Positions 9,089-18,245 of a DNA stretch of 64,000 nt are shown here, in pieces. A program made the translations under genes and the position numbers. This DNA is from Shewanella gelidii (GTDB lineage: Bacteria; Pseudomonadota; Gammaproteobacteria; Enterobacterales; Shewanellaceae): assembly GCF_014647855.1 (NCBI RefSeq), contig NZ_BMPZ01000001.1, forward strand, positions 682,001-746,000. The letters are read 5' to 3'. The notes under the pieces were generated by a model, which had not been told where the DNA came from, did not search any database, and saw nothing but the letters and a program-made list of their open reading frames with translations. Each line of letters opens with the position of its first letter. Positions within the stretch are counted from its first letter, which is position 1.

Positions 9089-10174
9089 ATGAAGTACTCT
9101 CGTCGGTTGGCGCGTGTTATTGCTTGGTTATGGATTGGTTTTTTTGCCATGAATGCTTGGTCCCATTCAGGGGGGCAAGATGACAACGGTGGTCATGTCG
9201 ATAAAACAACGGGTAAATACCATTGCCATCGTGCCGATTGTGTATTGCCAGATCCCCTCAATCAAGCCAGTGATTTTCTCAAAGTCGTTTCTTTTAATAT
9301 CCAATTCTTAGGCAATTTCAAAAAGCGAGATGACGAAGCTTTAGCAGCGTTCGTTGCAAACAACGATATTGTAGTGATTCAAGAACTGGTCGCGCCTCCT
9401 TTTGCAGGTACATTTCCAGATAACCAGCCTTACCGACCCGATGCAGAGGCCAGAGAGTTTTTTGATGCCATGCAATCCCATGGGTTCCGCTATATTTTAT
9501 CAGAGGAAGATACTGGTACAGGAAATCGCATTCACCTCAACAGCACTGCCACGGAGTGGTTTGTTACCTTTTACAAACCTGAGTCCGTTCAACCCGAGTT
9601 AACTTTACCCAATGGCTTTCTTGAGCTAGATCGGTCAAACCACCAAAGTTATGAGCGCGTGCCATATGCGACACCATTTAGAAATAGCAAAACGGGGAAT
9701 GACTTTGTTTTGATTTCGGTGCACTTAAAACCCGGAGATAGTAAAAAAGATAAAGAACGTCGTCGCGAAGAGCTAGCAGCGGTCGCAAGGTGGATTGAAG
9801 CGCATGACGATACAGAGCAAGATTTTTTTGTGGTTGGCGATATGAACTTTAAAAACTGTGCCGAAATTAGTGAAATTGTTCCGGAAACATTGACTGCATT
9901 GAACACTGGCCAAGATTGTCTTCATACCAACACCAACATAAACAGCCCTCGCCCCTATGACAATGTTCTGTATCCCGCTGGCACCAACGAACTCTTTTTA
10001 GATGGCAACTTTAAGGTCATCAACTTAATCGATGGGATGGAACAAGCTTGGTATCAAGACTTTACCACGCCTTACCCTGGTAAAGAGCCGTATATTCATA
10101 ATCAATTTAGAACCTTATATTCAGATCATCACCCGGTACAGTTCACGATCCAGCAACGCAGCGATGATGATTAG
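9089..10174 (+). CDS. Secreted endonuclease/exonuclease/phosphatase family protein
   Basis: A 361-aa exported protein with a signal peptide (about residues 1-26, ending NAWS) followed by a short His-rich module (GGHVDKTTGKYHCHR), as in the small YHYH/Excalibur-like metal modules fused to secreted nucleases. The EEP catalytic domain then shows all landmark motifs: SFNIQFLGN, VIQELV with the metal-binding Glu, SVHLKPGD, VVGDMNFKNC and the terminal YSDHHPVQF. It is probably a metal-dependent extracellular or periplasmic nuclease. ATG 9089 is chosen because AGAGG lies upstream; a TTG at 9068 is in frame but less likely. Confidence 0.88.
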   Translation: MKYSRRLARVIAWLWIGFFAMNAWSHSGGQDDNGGHVDKTTGKYHCHRADCVLPDPLNQASDFLKVVSFNIQFLGNFKKRDDEALAAFVANNDIVVIQELVAPPFAGTFPDNQPYRPDAEAREFFDAMQSHGFRYILSEEDTGTGNRIHLNSTATEWFVTFYKPESVQPELTLPNGFLELDRSNHQSYERVPYATPFRNSKTGNDFVLISVHLKPGDSKKDKERRREELAAVARWIEAHDDTEQDFFVVGDMNFKNCAEISEIVPETLTALNTGQDCLHTNTNINSPRPYDNVLYPAGTNELFLDGNFKVINLIDGMEQAWYQDFTTPYPGKEPYIHNQFRTLYSDHHPVQFTIQQRSDDD

Positions 10175-10345
10175 CCAATCAATGCGAACATAATTTATCG
10201 AGAATGATGCAAATAAAGCGTGACCTGTCCACTGGCTAGTCAGTTAAAACATGCTAAGGTTTAACTTCATCAGGCCAAAATTTTCAAGGAAGAATTCGCG
10301 GCAAAATTTAGCTGCCGCGATAGCCCGACATGCAAGGAGCAGTTT

Positions 10346-11434
10346 ATGCAAATCGATGGTCATCATGCCTTAACATATATCGCAGCCCGCTTTGCTGGCT
10401 TTAGCCAAATGCAAGCCAGTACCATTGCTTATAGCGCGCAATATGTTGATGACGCAACCAATAGTGGCACGATAAAGTTTAGCAATGGCGCCATGTACAA
10501 CCGCATTTCATCTGCCCACCAAATGTTGGACTACCGCAACTTCGACGAGCTCGCCAACCATCAAGTATGGGCACCATTTCATTTCTTACCCGGCAATAAT
10601 GGACTCCCAGCTGGCGAGAATCCACACGGTAGCTTTATTCACAAATTGGTATGCCATCCCGATAGTTTTGTCGCTAAGGATATGCTGAAGCAAGCGATCG
10701 CGGATCGTGACAAGCCCTATGGTCTGCATCGCCTTGGCATTAGCCTGCATGTTTATGCTGATACCTTTGCCCATCAGGGGTTTGCTGGTGTCACTCATAA
10801 AGTGAACGAAGTACATCACCTCAAAAGTAATGACAGTGCGCTCGACCAAGGATTTTTTCAAAAAATAAAGAGCTTTTTTGTCAGTGAAAGCTATCCACTC
10901 GGTCATGGCGCGGCGTTGAGTTTTCCAGATAAGCCCTATTTAGTATGGAGCTACACCAACGGACTCGATCAGAAAGTCAAACGGGATAATCGCGATATTT
11001 TCCTCGAAGCAACAGACAAAATGTGCCGCGTCATGCAGTGTTTTCGGCATGGCAATTTAACAGAACAAGATTTAGGCCACGCAATGGCGCAAGCACCCGG
11101 TTTACCGATTGAAGACGCACAGGTAATCAAACTATTACTGGATGAAATTCGTGACAATAACGGCGAAGTTCGCCATCAACGTTGGTTAGAAGAAATTGCC
11201 CATGGCAAGTTTTCATTTGGTCCAGAGCGCCCTGTGTATATAGCAAAAGGACAAGGCTCCTGGAAGTATCAGGCAATTGGTCAGCTCGAAGCGATTGACC
11301 AAGATGACGAAGAGTTTGTTTACAGCGAGTCATTTCTCACGTCGGATTGGAAGATGTTTCATGATGCATTGCAGGCCTATCGCTTTGATGTATTGCACGA
11401 CATTCTCCCCCGCTATGGAATTTGTGCCGCTTAA
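10346..11434 (+). CDS. DUF6765 family protein
   Basis: A 362-aa protein that starts MQIDGHHALTYIAARFAGF, the signature start of the DUF6765 family. Conserved His and Asp residues spread through the chain (DGHH, SAHQMLDY, GISLHVYADTFAHQGFAGV, HGAAL) suggest a zinc phospholipase C/S1-P1-nuclease-like metal site, but this is an inference from the pattern. There is no signal peptide. The start has AAGGAG 8 bases upstream. It stands alone between the nuclease gene and a hairpin terminator; no partner gene is evident. Confidence 0.75.
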   Translation: MQIDGHHALTYIAARFAGFSQMQASTIAYSAQYVDDATNSGTIKFSNGAMYNRISSAHQMLDYRNFDELANHQVWAPFHFLPGNNGLPAGENPHGSFIHKLVCHPDSFVAKDMLKQAIADRDKPYGLHRLGISLHVYADTFAHQGFAGVTHKVNEVHHLKSNDSALDQGFFQKIKSFFVSESYPLGHGAALSFPDKPYLVWSYTNGLDQKVKRDNRDIFLEATDKMCRVMQCFRHGNLTEQDLGHAMAQAPGLPIEDAQVIKLLLDEIRDNNGEVRHQRWLEEIAHGKFSFGPERPVYIAKGQGSWKYQAIGQLEAIDQDDEEFVYSESFLTSDWKMFHDALQAYRFDVLHDILPRYGICAA

Positions 11435-11475
11435 TGCCAGCGAACGTTCCACTGCTAATCGGTTTAATTTAGGCA

Positions 11476-11502
11476 AGAGGCTCCCAAAGGGGCCTCTGTT
11501 AT
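11476..11502 (+). terminator. Putative terminator after the DUF6765 gene
   Basis: A hairpin with outer arms AGAGG / CCTCT and an inner C-T-C-C / G-G-G-G pairing lies 42 bp after the stop at 11434. It is followed by GTTATATTT, a weak T tract, so it may be a modest terminator. Confidence 0.5.
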
Positions 11503-11736
11503 ATTTGGAAGTCCAAAAAGAACACCTCCCCATTGGCGTAGGACGCTAAGTTTTGAACTCTACTCGCTAACCGAATAGATTGCGACAATAGAATTCGAAA
11601 CTTATTTTGGACATAAACTAGCTAGAATAAGTACTCAGCAACATTAAATGGATTAAGAAAAGTAAGGTAGCTGGATATGTTGTAACACCTTAAACAGAGG
11701 GCTTTTGCGACTGCAGAAATTACGATAAGCGGATGC

Positions 11737-11934
11737 TTAAACACACTTTCTTTTTGCCCAGTACAAACAATAGAGCCAACCACCAGGAGGAAAAATAAAG
11801 TTGAGTAAAAACGAATAAAATCCAACAAGAGGGAGGTTACTAGCTTTACCTTTGGCAAACCGAACAGTGAAATATATGATGATTACAGCAAGTACAGCAA
11901 ACACTTGCCCCCAAAACGTACCATTGAAGACCAT
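11737..11934 (-). CDS. Small membrane protein, 65 aa
   Basis: A 65-aa hydrophobic protein with two predicted membrane segments (about residues 7-25, FWGQVFAVLAVIIIYFTV, and 36-58 around FYSFLLNFIFPPGGWLY), joined by a basic loop RFAKGKASN. ATG 11934 is preceded by AAGGAG at ideal spacing, which supports this start over the longer reading from 11994. Function is unknown; no close neighbour shares its strand. The 302 bp between it and the DUF6765 gene hold only the hairpin at 11476. Confidence 0.6.
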   Translation of the reverse strand: MVFNGTFWGQVFAVLAVIIIYFTVRFAKGKASNLPLVGFYSFLLNFIFPPGGWLYCLYWAKRKCV

Positions 11935-12465
11935 ATTCAAAACTCCTTTTATGGTAAATATGTTTAGCTTACCGAATAATTCGCTTAGCAACAAAGAGCT
12001 TGCTTAAAGAAACCAGTTAGTGCGTGAATGAATAAAGATAGGCCAACTAATTGAATATTGAACTAGCCTGTTTACCCAATTTAACTATCGAAGGTGCAAT
12101 AACGAGTCAAGAATAGAACGCTCTGGCTCGTAGTTGGACATATACGTGCTAGACTTTAAGCTCTAGCAGGGAATATTCAGATTAGTATTTCTATTAGATA
12201 AATGAGAGGTGTCTGGTCTGCGTAAAGCAGACCAGTCCATTTCTCCAGTTTGTAGAAAAAAAGCTTGGCAAAACGTGCGGGGCAAGCCTATCGTCACGAA
12301 GGCCACTTTACTTAGACTAGACGATGCAGCCAGCGTCCTCAATGCAGCAAAACCTCAGTGCCATACTTTGCCGCAGTGCTATAAAGCGCTGTATCAAACC
12401 ATCGCATAACCATCTAGAGTTGAGCAGCTCTAGTTTAAAAGACTTAATTGAACAGCAACCAAGCA
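11935..12465. other. Intergenic region with a perfect hairpin
   Basis: No gene is convincing here. A perfect 9-bp hairpin (CTGGTCTGC / GCAGACCAG, loop GTAAA) lies at 12213-12235. A 66-codon plus-strand frame (12209-12409) starts with GTG directly after a GAGAGG tract, too close for translation, so I do not call it. With the terminator at 12466 the region could produce a short plus-strand RNA. Confidence 0.35.
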
Positions 12466-12493
12466 AAAGGGGCTCACCATGAGCCCCTTTTTC
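12466..12493. terminator. Bidirectional rho-independent terminator
   Basis: An 8-bp GC-rich stem (GGGGCTCA / TGAGCCCC) is flanked by AAAA on the left and TTTTT on the right, so it can stop transcription from both sides. It lies 77 bp beyond the stop of the tannase-family gene and marks the end of that minus-strand operon. Confidence 0.85.
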
Positions 12494-12569
12494 CGACTAG
12501 CTGCATTGCAAATGACCTCTAGCGCCATTGCATAGAGGCCATCAGTTTACATCGAGTCCCTAGCCACAA

Positions 12570-14351
12570 TTATTGTGGAATCTGGCAAGAGAAGCTCGCA
12601 GCTGACTCCATATCACCACTGCCATTATAGGTGGCAACTTTTGGGAATGGACATAGTGGACGCGAGCGTTCGGCTGACCAATCTGCTGGCAGCTCAGTAT
12701 TAGTCGCACGGGCGTTAGCAACAATCGCTTCTGGCGCTTCACCCTGCTCAACCCAGGCAACAATATCATCAAGAATCGTATTGACCTGATCTGTCGCAGG
12801 GCCACCGCCACAGTGGTTCATCCCCGGCATCAAATACAGTTTAGCGAAATCAGTCGCCGTACCAGTGTTGGCTTCATCAACGGCCTGATACCAGTTAATG
12901 GTATTTTGCACCGAGAACACTGGGTCAGAGGTGCCATGCAGCACTATCATTTTGGCGCCACGATCCCGCAAAGTCGCGTACTCAGTTTCACCATTCAATG
13001 CCATAAATTGCATGGAAGACTCAGGGAATTCGCTGGTGGTGTTATTAATAGCGGCATCGGCAGCATCCATATCTAAATTCACTGCATATTGATAGGCTTC
13101 AATTAACCCTGCATCACCTTGGGTGTTATAGTCAGTAAACTCTACCGGTGGCGTGCTAAATACTGTCGCAACTGTACCCGCATCACGGCTAAATGCGTTA
13201 ACCATTTCCCAGCTGGCCCAGCCACTAGCGCCCATACCAACATCATAAGGGAAGTTTACATACAGCCCAGTACCATCTGATTTTTGTGGCCCTTGCATTA
13301 TGTTACCCAGCGCAACCTTTTGCGCAGCAGTCAAACATGTGCCATCACGGTCACTACTACAGGTGGCTACATCACGGTCAAGATCAAAGGCATCTTGACA
13401 AGCCAAGGTATTGCTAATCATGCCATCGGCAGCGCCATCTAAACCATCACACTGCTTGATCACAGCATTGGCAACTAAATCATATTCTTCTGAAGTAACT
13501 GTCGCTTGTACAGCAGCTGTAATTGCGCTGGCGCTGTCAAGCGCGGTGCCTGCTGGGATTAAGGTGGCAAACTGCTGCACACCATAGAGCTGGGACACTG
13601 CGGCTTGGGGAAGGTCATTGCCTGGATTGCCCACCAAGAAGCCATCATACTGATCAGCATAGCGAGTTGCTGCAACCATAGAGTGCCGCCCTCCATTCGA
13701 ACAACCGGTAAAGTAAGAGCGATCTGGTTGCTTGCCGTATGCTGACTCAATGAGAGATTTTGCCATAGGCGTTAATTTGGCAACAGCTTGATAGCCATAA
13801 TTCACTCGCGCTTGATGATCTAGGCCAAAATACTGCAAGCCATAGCCTTCATGGCCTGCATCTGAGCTAATCACAGCAAAACCTTTGTTCAGGGCTGACG
13901 CATCTTTTGCTACTGTAGTCATAAAGCGGCCAACCGCCTTATTAACTCGGCCATCAAGGCCACCATTGGCCTGATATAGGTATCGGCCGCTCCAGTTCGT
14001 CGGCAGGCGCATTTCAAACTTGATGGTATATACTTGGTCTTCTGCACCAAGTAAGCCTGTGCCCAAACGCGGCTCCATCTCGCCGGTTACAACACAATGT
14101 TCTGGGGCTGTAAATATTTCTCCGCGGCCGTTATAGTCAATATCACCTGCGGCTACAAGTTCAGCAGAGGTAATCTCGGTGTCGTCAAAGCTAAAATTGT
14201 TAAGCAAGCCGTCACAATTTTGCAGACTTGCGGGGGTTGCTGCCGCCAATACGGTTAAGGTTTTTTCTGATTCAGTATCTGAGCTATTGCAGCCAACAAG
14301 GCCTGTGCACAGCGCCAGGATAATGGCGACTGAGGTCATCGATAATTTCAT
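12570..14351 (-). CDS. Tannase/feruloyl esterase family lipoprotein
   Basis: A 593-aa alpha/beta hydrolase of the tannase/feruloyl esterase family, which cleaves esters of phenolic acids. The N-terminus is a lipoprotein signal with lipobox LVGC (Cys21), so it should be attached to a membrane. The nucleophile region is FTGCSNGGRHSM (Ser about 218). The acid lies in VLHGTSDPVFSV and the catalytic His in MPGMNHCGGG; the two flanking cysteines match the CS-D-HC disulfide motif of this family. It is the last gene of a four-gene minus-strand run with an OprD-type porin, a tetrahaem cytochrome c and a flavoprotein. That run suggests the released acid is taken in and reduced. ATG 14351 has AAGGAG upstream. 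Confidence 0.9.
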   Translation of the reverse strand: MKLSMTSVAIILALCTGLVGCNSSDTESEKTLTVLAAATPASLQNCDGLLNNFSFDDTEITSAELVAAGDIDYNGRGEIFTAPEHCVVTGEMEPRLGTGLLGAEDQVYTIKFEMRLPTNWSGRYLYQANGGLDGRVNKAVGRFMTTVAKDASALNKGFAVISSDAGHEGYGLQYFGLDHQARVNYGYQAVAKLTPMAKSLIESAYGKQPDRSYFTGCSNGGRHSMVAATRYADQYDGFLVGNPGNDLPQAAVSQLYGVQQFATLIPAGTALDSASAITAAVQATVTSEEYDLVANAVIKQCDGLDGAADGMISNTLACQDAFDLDRDVATCSSDRDGTCLTAAQKVALGNIMQGPQKSDGTGLYVNFPYDVGMGASGWASWEMVNAFSRDAGTVATVFSTPPVEFTDYNTQGDAGLIEAYQYAVNLDMDAADAAINNTTSEFPESSMQFMALNGETEYATLRDRGAKMIVLHGTSDPVFSVQNTINWYQAVDEANTGTATDFAKLYLMPGMNHCGGGPATDQVNTILDDIVAWVEQGEAPEAIVANARATNTELPADWSAERSRPLCPFPKVATYNGSGDMESAASFSCQIPQ

Positions 14352-14472
14352 TGGAACTCCTTCCATGGCAAAGATTGCCTAAAGATAAAATTCATAAGGT
14401 GGGAATGGAGCCAGCGAGAGTGAGAGTAAGGGCAGGCTCCGGTACTAAGCGATGGTGTGTGTTAACGTGAGC

Positions 14473-15726
14473 TTAGATTTTGAACTTGTAGTACACGTAG
14501 AAACGCGTATCAGTTAGATCATCACCTGCGGCGTAGTCAACAATCGCGTGACGCGCACGGACGCTAAGACCATCAACGTATTTCGCAAGGTTATAGGTCA
14601 CAGAAAAGTCTGTTTCAGTAAAATCACTATCTGCATTACCATCAACCTCATAGTTAGCATAATTTACGTAGGCACTCACACCGTTCAGCGCAGAGTCTTT
14701 TGCAAAACGATACGCGAGTTGACCGGCATAAACATCTTCATTCGCACGGCCAGACTGATGTACCTGCTGGATCACAACTTTGTCGTCACCAAACGGGGCA
14801 ACAACATTACCCTCACCTGTAGTGACATATTTCACGGTGGCATCAAAACCACTCCACTTCATGCCTAGGTGGAAACCCGCTTGATAGGTATCAAACTTGG
14901 CTGTGGTGCTATCTAACTTACCCACAGAATCTTGCTTAAGATAAGATGGCTTAAAGTACCATTTCGTCCCAGCTAAATCGCCACTGAACATGGCATTGAA
15001 GTAGTACTGGTTATAGACATCTTCCATGCTGTAATACCAAAAACGAGTTTTGGCAGAAATACTATCAACAGGTAACTTGTAATCGAGGCCTAAAGCTAAC
15101 ATTGGGCTTTCTTCAAGGTCGATATTGCTCATATCGACGCCTTGGCGAGCCAAGTCACCTTTCACACCTTTAGATACTGATTTAAATTTGGTATCCGTCC
15201 ATCCCATATAGTCATTGATGTAAAGACCGGAGATAGTTAGATTTTTAATAGACGTGTTTTTGGCACTTACACCGCGGTAAGTAAATGGAATCGCACGCAG
15301 AGGGAAAATGCTCATCATGGTGGTATATAGTTGCTGCGCACCGACCTTCACTTCAGTGTCAGCCCATTGACCACGAACATAGTACTCCTGCATGCGATTC
15401 ACAGCCTGACGTTCAACCAACATGCCAGGCGCACCACCACCAACAAGACCATATAAACCTTTGCTATCACTTTCGGCAATGGGGTTTGCCGATGCGAATG
15501 CACCGCCAAAGCTAATGCCATTCACATCACCTGACTTAAGGTAAAACAGCCCACCCAAAGAGGTATCACGGCGGTCCGTTCCATCATCAAAATTACGTTG
15601 AAAATCAAACAACTGAATCTGGCCTTTTACGCTGCCATCTTTAAAGATGTTTTCGATTGGATCTGCTGCCATTGCTGGGCTAGCGGCCATGCAGGCAGCC
15701 ACAAGAGGAAGTAATTTAGTTTTCAT
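14473..15726 (-). CDS. OprD-family outer membrane porin
   Basis: A 417-aa outer-membrane beta-barrel with a signal peptide (1-20, cleaved after AMA) and a repeated pattern of alternating hydrophobic residues ending in DTRFYVYYKFKI, a typical C-terminal strand. It resembles OprD/OprD-like porins (GQIQLFDFQRNFDD near the N-terminus, SLGGLFYLKSG, and a DYKLPVDSISAKTRFWYY strand), which take up amino acids, aromatic acids and other small carboxylates. It sits 121 bp upstream of the esterase gene and 55 bp downstream of the cytochrome gene, in the same direction. It probably lets the operon's substrate cross the outer membrane. Confidence 0.85.
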   Translation of the reverse strand: MKTKLLPLVAACMAASPAMAADPIENIFKDGSVKGQIQLFDFQRNFDDGTDRRDTSLGGLFYLKSGDVNGISFGGAFASANPIAESDSKGLYGLVGGGAPGMLVERQAVNRMQEYYVRGQWADTEVKVGAQQLYTTMMSIFPLRAIPFTYRGVSAKNTSIKNLTISGLYINDYMGWTDTKFKSVSKGVKGDLARQGVDMSNIDLEESPMLALGLDYKLPVDSISAKTRFWYYSMEDVYNQYYFNAMFSGDLAGTKWYFKPSYLKQDSVGKLDSTTAKFDTYQAGFHLGMKWSGFDATVKYVTTGEGNVVAPFGDDKVVIQQVHQSGRANEDVYAGQLAYRFAKDSALNGVSAYVNYANYEVDGNADSDFTETDFSVTYNLAKYVDGLSVRARHAIVDYAAGDDLTDTRFYVYYKFKI

Positions 15727-15781
15727 TTCATCGGTTCTCGCTTCATATTTTGTAATTCAAGTTCTTTCATAATTTTCACGA

Positions 15782-16135
15782 TTAAGGCGTTACCAGTTTG
15801 AAACGTAAATGGCAGCTGCCACAGTAGTTTTCAGACTCTTTGTGTTGGTGGTGACAGTAATTACAGTTCGTTTCAGTACCAAAATGACGGTTTTCATGTG
15901 GGTTAGTTATTGGGTGATCGGCTGTTTCTTTAGCAAGCTCTTTGGTGTCATGGCATTCAAAACAAGCCGTTACTGGTGGTTCGTTAAAAGGCTTACTGCT
16001 GTGGCAATCCTTACAGGTCAGACCTAGATCTTTATGGACGCTTTCTAGTAGCGGTTTGTCTGCTGAAAAAGCGCCAGCGGCGAACACACTTAGTGCAAGT
16101 GATAGAACAATATTTTTCAAAGTTAACTGTTTCAT
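15782..16135 (-). CDS. Periplasmic tetrahaem cytochrome c (cytochrome c3 type)
   Basis: A 117-aa protein with a signal peptide (about 1-24, cleaved after AFS) and four CxxCH haem sites: CKDCH, CFECH, CNYCH and CGSCH, with extra His residues that can be distal ligands. Size and spacing match the cytochrome domain of Shewanella flavocytochrome c (fumarate/urocanate reductase type), here encoded as a separate gene. The flavoprotein gene lies 72 bp upstream in the same operon. The likely role is to bring electrons from the quinol pool (by a CymA-type donor, not in this window) to the flavoprotein. ATG 16135 is preferred over 16156 since GGAA precedes it and the signal peptide starts there. Confidence 0.92.
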   Translation of the reverse strand: MKQLTLKNIVLSLALSVFAAGAFSADKPLLESVHKDLGLTCKDCHSSKPFNEPPVTACFECHDTKELAKETADHPITNPHENRHFGTETNCNYCHHQHKESENYCGSCHLRFKLVTP

Positions 16136-16207
16136 GATGTTATTCCGTATTCTCATTGAGTCAGATGCCCGAATTCATTCGGGCAACGTCTAAATAGTCG
16201 CCATGGC

Positions 16208-17884
16208 TTAAAGATTGGCCACGTGTTTACCCGTTAAGTAACCGAAGGTGTAACAGCGACCAAGCGATAGACCGAATACGGTTAGTGGGTAATCCACACC
16301 ACCATAGAAACCGCCACCTAAATTACCGATGACAAATAGACCACCAATTGGCTTCCCATCTGCATCTAATGCTTGGTGGTGTTTATTAACTAACATGCCT
16401 GAACACAAGGTCGAGATACGCATGCGACGGTGGATACCGTAGAAAGGTGGCTTCAGTAAAGGCGCCATTTTGTTTACTGGCTTTCCAAAATCATCATCCT
16501 GCCCCTTCTTACACAGCTCGTTATAACGCTTCACATTGGCTGTAAATATCTTTGGATCACACTCAAGTTTCACTGCCAGCTCTTCTAGCGTGTCAGCCTT
16601 GTAGGTATTGATTTGCGATGGATATACATTTTTCTTCGGTGTTGGATCTTCAGGCATGTAGATCTTGATTTGCTCAGGGTCATATAGTTTGCCCGGCCAG
16701 TCTTTCGCGCGCGTCATATACTCAGAGTCAAATACCTGTGAATAATGACCTGCGTTTTCCTCATCGCGTAAGTAGTTATTCATGAGTGACATGGCGGTCG
16801 TTTCGTTGACGAAACGCTCACCTTTGCGGTTCACTGCAAGGAATGGCATATCACACATCGATGCGGGGCCTGCATCAAAATCATGTAGCATCTTCGTATG
16901 CCCAATCGGCTCAATAACACCACCAGCCCAGTAAGCCATCGCAAAACCGTCACCAGTTCGATCCATCTGCTTACGCTCAAAATTCTTCAGATCAGGAATG
17001 AAGAAGTTACACATGTCTTTGTTGTTCTGGTAATCACCAGAAGAAAGAATCACACCTTTCTTCGCCATGTACTTGTGGTATTTACCATCACGACTTTGAG
17101 CAATCACTCCAATTACATTGCCAGACTTATCTTGAATGAGTTGTTGCGCAGGCATGTTGAAGAAGAAATTCACCCCTTGCTTCTCAGCGTACTTAGCCAG
17201 TGCCCGCATACCATCACCAGTGGTGTATGGCTTAGGACCGAAGTAAGAAGTGTGGAAATTTAGTTTGTACTCAGTCAGGCCGCGTATACCGTGCTGAACT
17301 TTTGAATACTGGTTTTGGACTTGTGCACCACCTTTCTTAGCTCGGTCAATAACCCAAGCCACTGCCTCACCCGAGTTATAAGCCCATTCGCGCACTAGAT
17401 CTGGGTGACAACGGTGGGCGCTATCTGCCATCAAGCGATTGACGAGCGCTTCAACACCAGCTTTATCACATTTAGATAGATCTAGACCAGAGCCGGTATT
17501 TCCTTGAGAAACCACAATTGCTTGTTTTTGCAATACGGCAACATTCGCGCCATTTTCTGCAGCAGAAAGCGCTGCTGGTACGCCTGATGCACCAGCACCA
17601 ACCACAACCACGTCAAAAGTTTGGGTTGAAACAATATCTTTATCTGCAATTGGCTTTGGCTTTGGCATAAACTCAAGTGATGCACCGCCATCGGAACTCA
17701 TTGCATACTCAGAACCTTTAGTTGCTGCAGTTGCTGCAGTGCTCGCTAAGCCACCAGTTAAAGCCACCGCACCAGTGCTTGCCGCTGCGCCAGTTAAGAA
17801 ACGCCTTCTTGAAATACCATTTTGAAGGACATGGGAGGTATACAGATCACTTTCATTCTGATTCTGCATGTTTTTTTTACTCAT
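16208..17884 (-). CDS. Tat-exported FAD-binding flavoprotein, flavocytochrome c reductase-like
   Basis: A 558-aa flavoprotein of the FAD_binding_2 (fumarate reductase/3-ketosteroid dehydrogenase) superfamily. A twin-arginine signal SRRRFLTG lies at residues 25-32, so it is exported folded with FAD. The dinucleotide motif VVVGAGASGVPAAL is at 93-106, and the closing FAD-binding segment is GGLFVIGNLGGG. The usual fumarate reductase catalytic motifs (HTMGG and the Arg of GANRLGG) are absent; in their place are RISTLCSG and GVDYPLTVFG, the latter more like the steroid dehydrogenase branch. The substrate is therefore probably not fumarate. It is first in the operon and paired with the tetrahaem cytochrome. 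AAGGAG precedes the start. Confidence 0.88.
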   Translation of the reverse strand: MSKKNMQNQNESDLYTSHVLQNGISRRRFLTGAAASTGAVALTGGLASTAATAATKGSEYAMSSDGGASLEFMPKPKPIADKDIVSTQTFDVVVVGAGASGVPAALSAAENGANVAVLQKQAIVVSQGNTGSGLDLSKCDKAGVEALVNRLMADSAHRCHPDLVREWAYNSGEAVAWVIDRAKKGGAQVQNQYSKVQHGIRGLTEYKLNFHTSYFGPKPYTTGDGMRALAKYAEKQGVNFFFNMPAQQLIQDKSGNVIGVIAQSRDGKYHKYMAKKGVILSSGDYQNNKDMCNFFIPDLKNFERKQMDRTGDGFAMAYWAGGVIEPIGHTKMLHDFDAGPASMCDMPFLAVNRKGERFVNETTAMSLMNNYLRDEENAGHYSQVFDSEYMTRAKDWPGKLYDPEQIKIYMPEDPTPKKNVYPSQINTYKADTLEELAVKLECDPKIFTANVKRYNELCKKGQDDDFGKPVNKMAPLLKPPFYGIHRRMRISTLCSGMLVNKHHQALDADGKPIGGLFVIGNLGGGFYGGVDYPLTVFGLSLGRCYTFGYLTGKHVANL

Positions 17885-18032
17885 TCTAATGCTCCTTGTT
17901 GCCCCGTGATTCTTAGTGAATGTGTTCTATAGGTTGCGACACTCTATTCAGGAAAAACCCCAGGCAGCTCTAAATCGACTCACTTCAAAAAACGGTTTCT
18001 GCCGCAATATGGCGTTCATTCCGCTTTTCTTA

Positions 18033-18062
18033 TGTCAAATGTATAATGTATAACATATGACA
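18033..18062. promoter_or_regulatory. 30-bp imperfect palindrome, candidate GntR/FCD operator
   Basis: The outer arms TGTCAaATGT and ACATaTGACA match at 9 of 10 positions around an AT-rich centre. The site lies in the 361-bp gap between the flavoprotein gene (start 17884) and the divergent GntR/FCD regulator (start 18246), where an operator for both would be expected. The rest of the gap shows nothing else clear; a TGTGATCAAAAGCAT stretch at 18114-18128 is only a half-match to a CRP site. Confidence 0.6.
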
Positions 18063-18245
18063 AAAAGCTTTATGTTCTATATCTTTGGAGGTATTCTCAA
18101 TCAACAGCTATTTTGTGATCAAAAGCATATTAAGCAGCCAACTTGAGTAAAATCAGCGCTAGCTCGCGTTTATCAAGGCCGTGAACGCGGGTTCAGCGAC
18201 CGCGGCTGTGGTACAATTCGGCAAAATTGAGATAAAGGAATACCC

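Noticed and set aside
12209..12409. 66-codon plus-strand frame near a perfect hairpin
   Set aside because: The start codon touches the ribosome-binding-like tract and the hairpin overlaps the start; no protein-like pattern.
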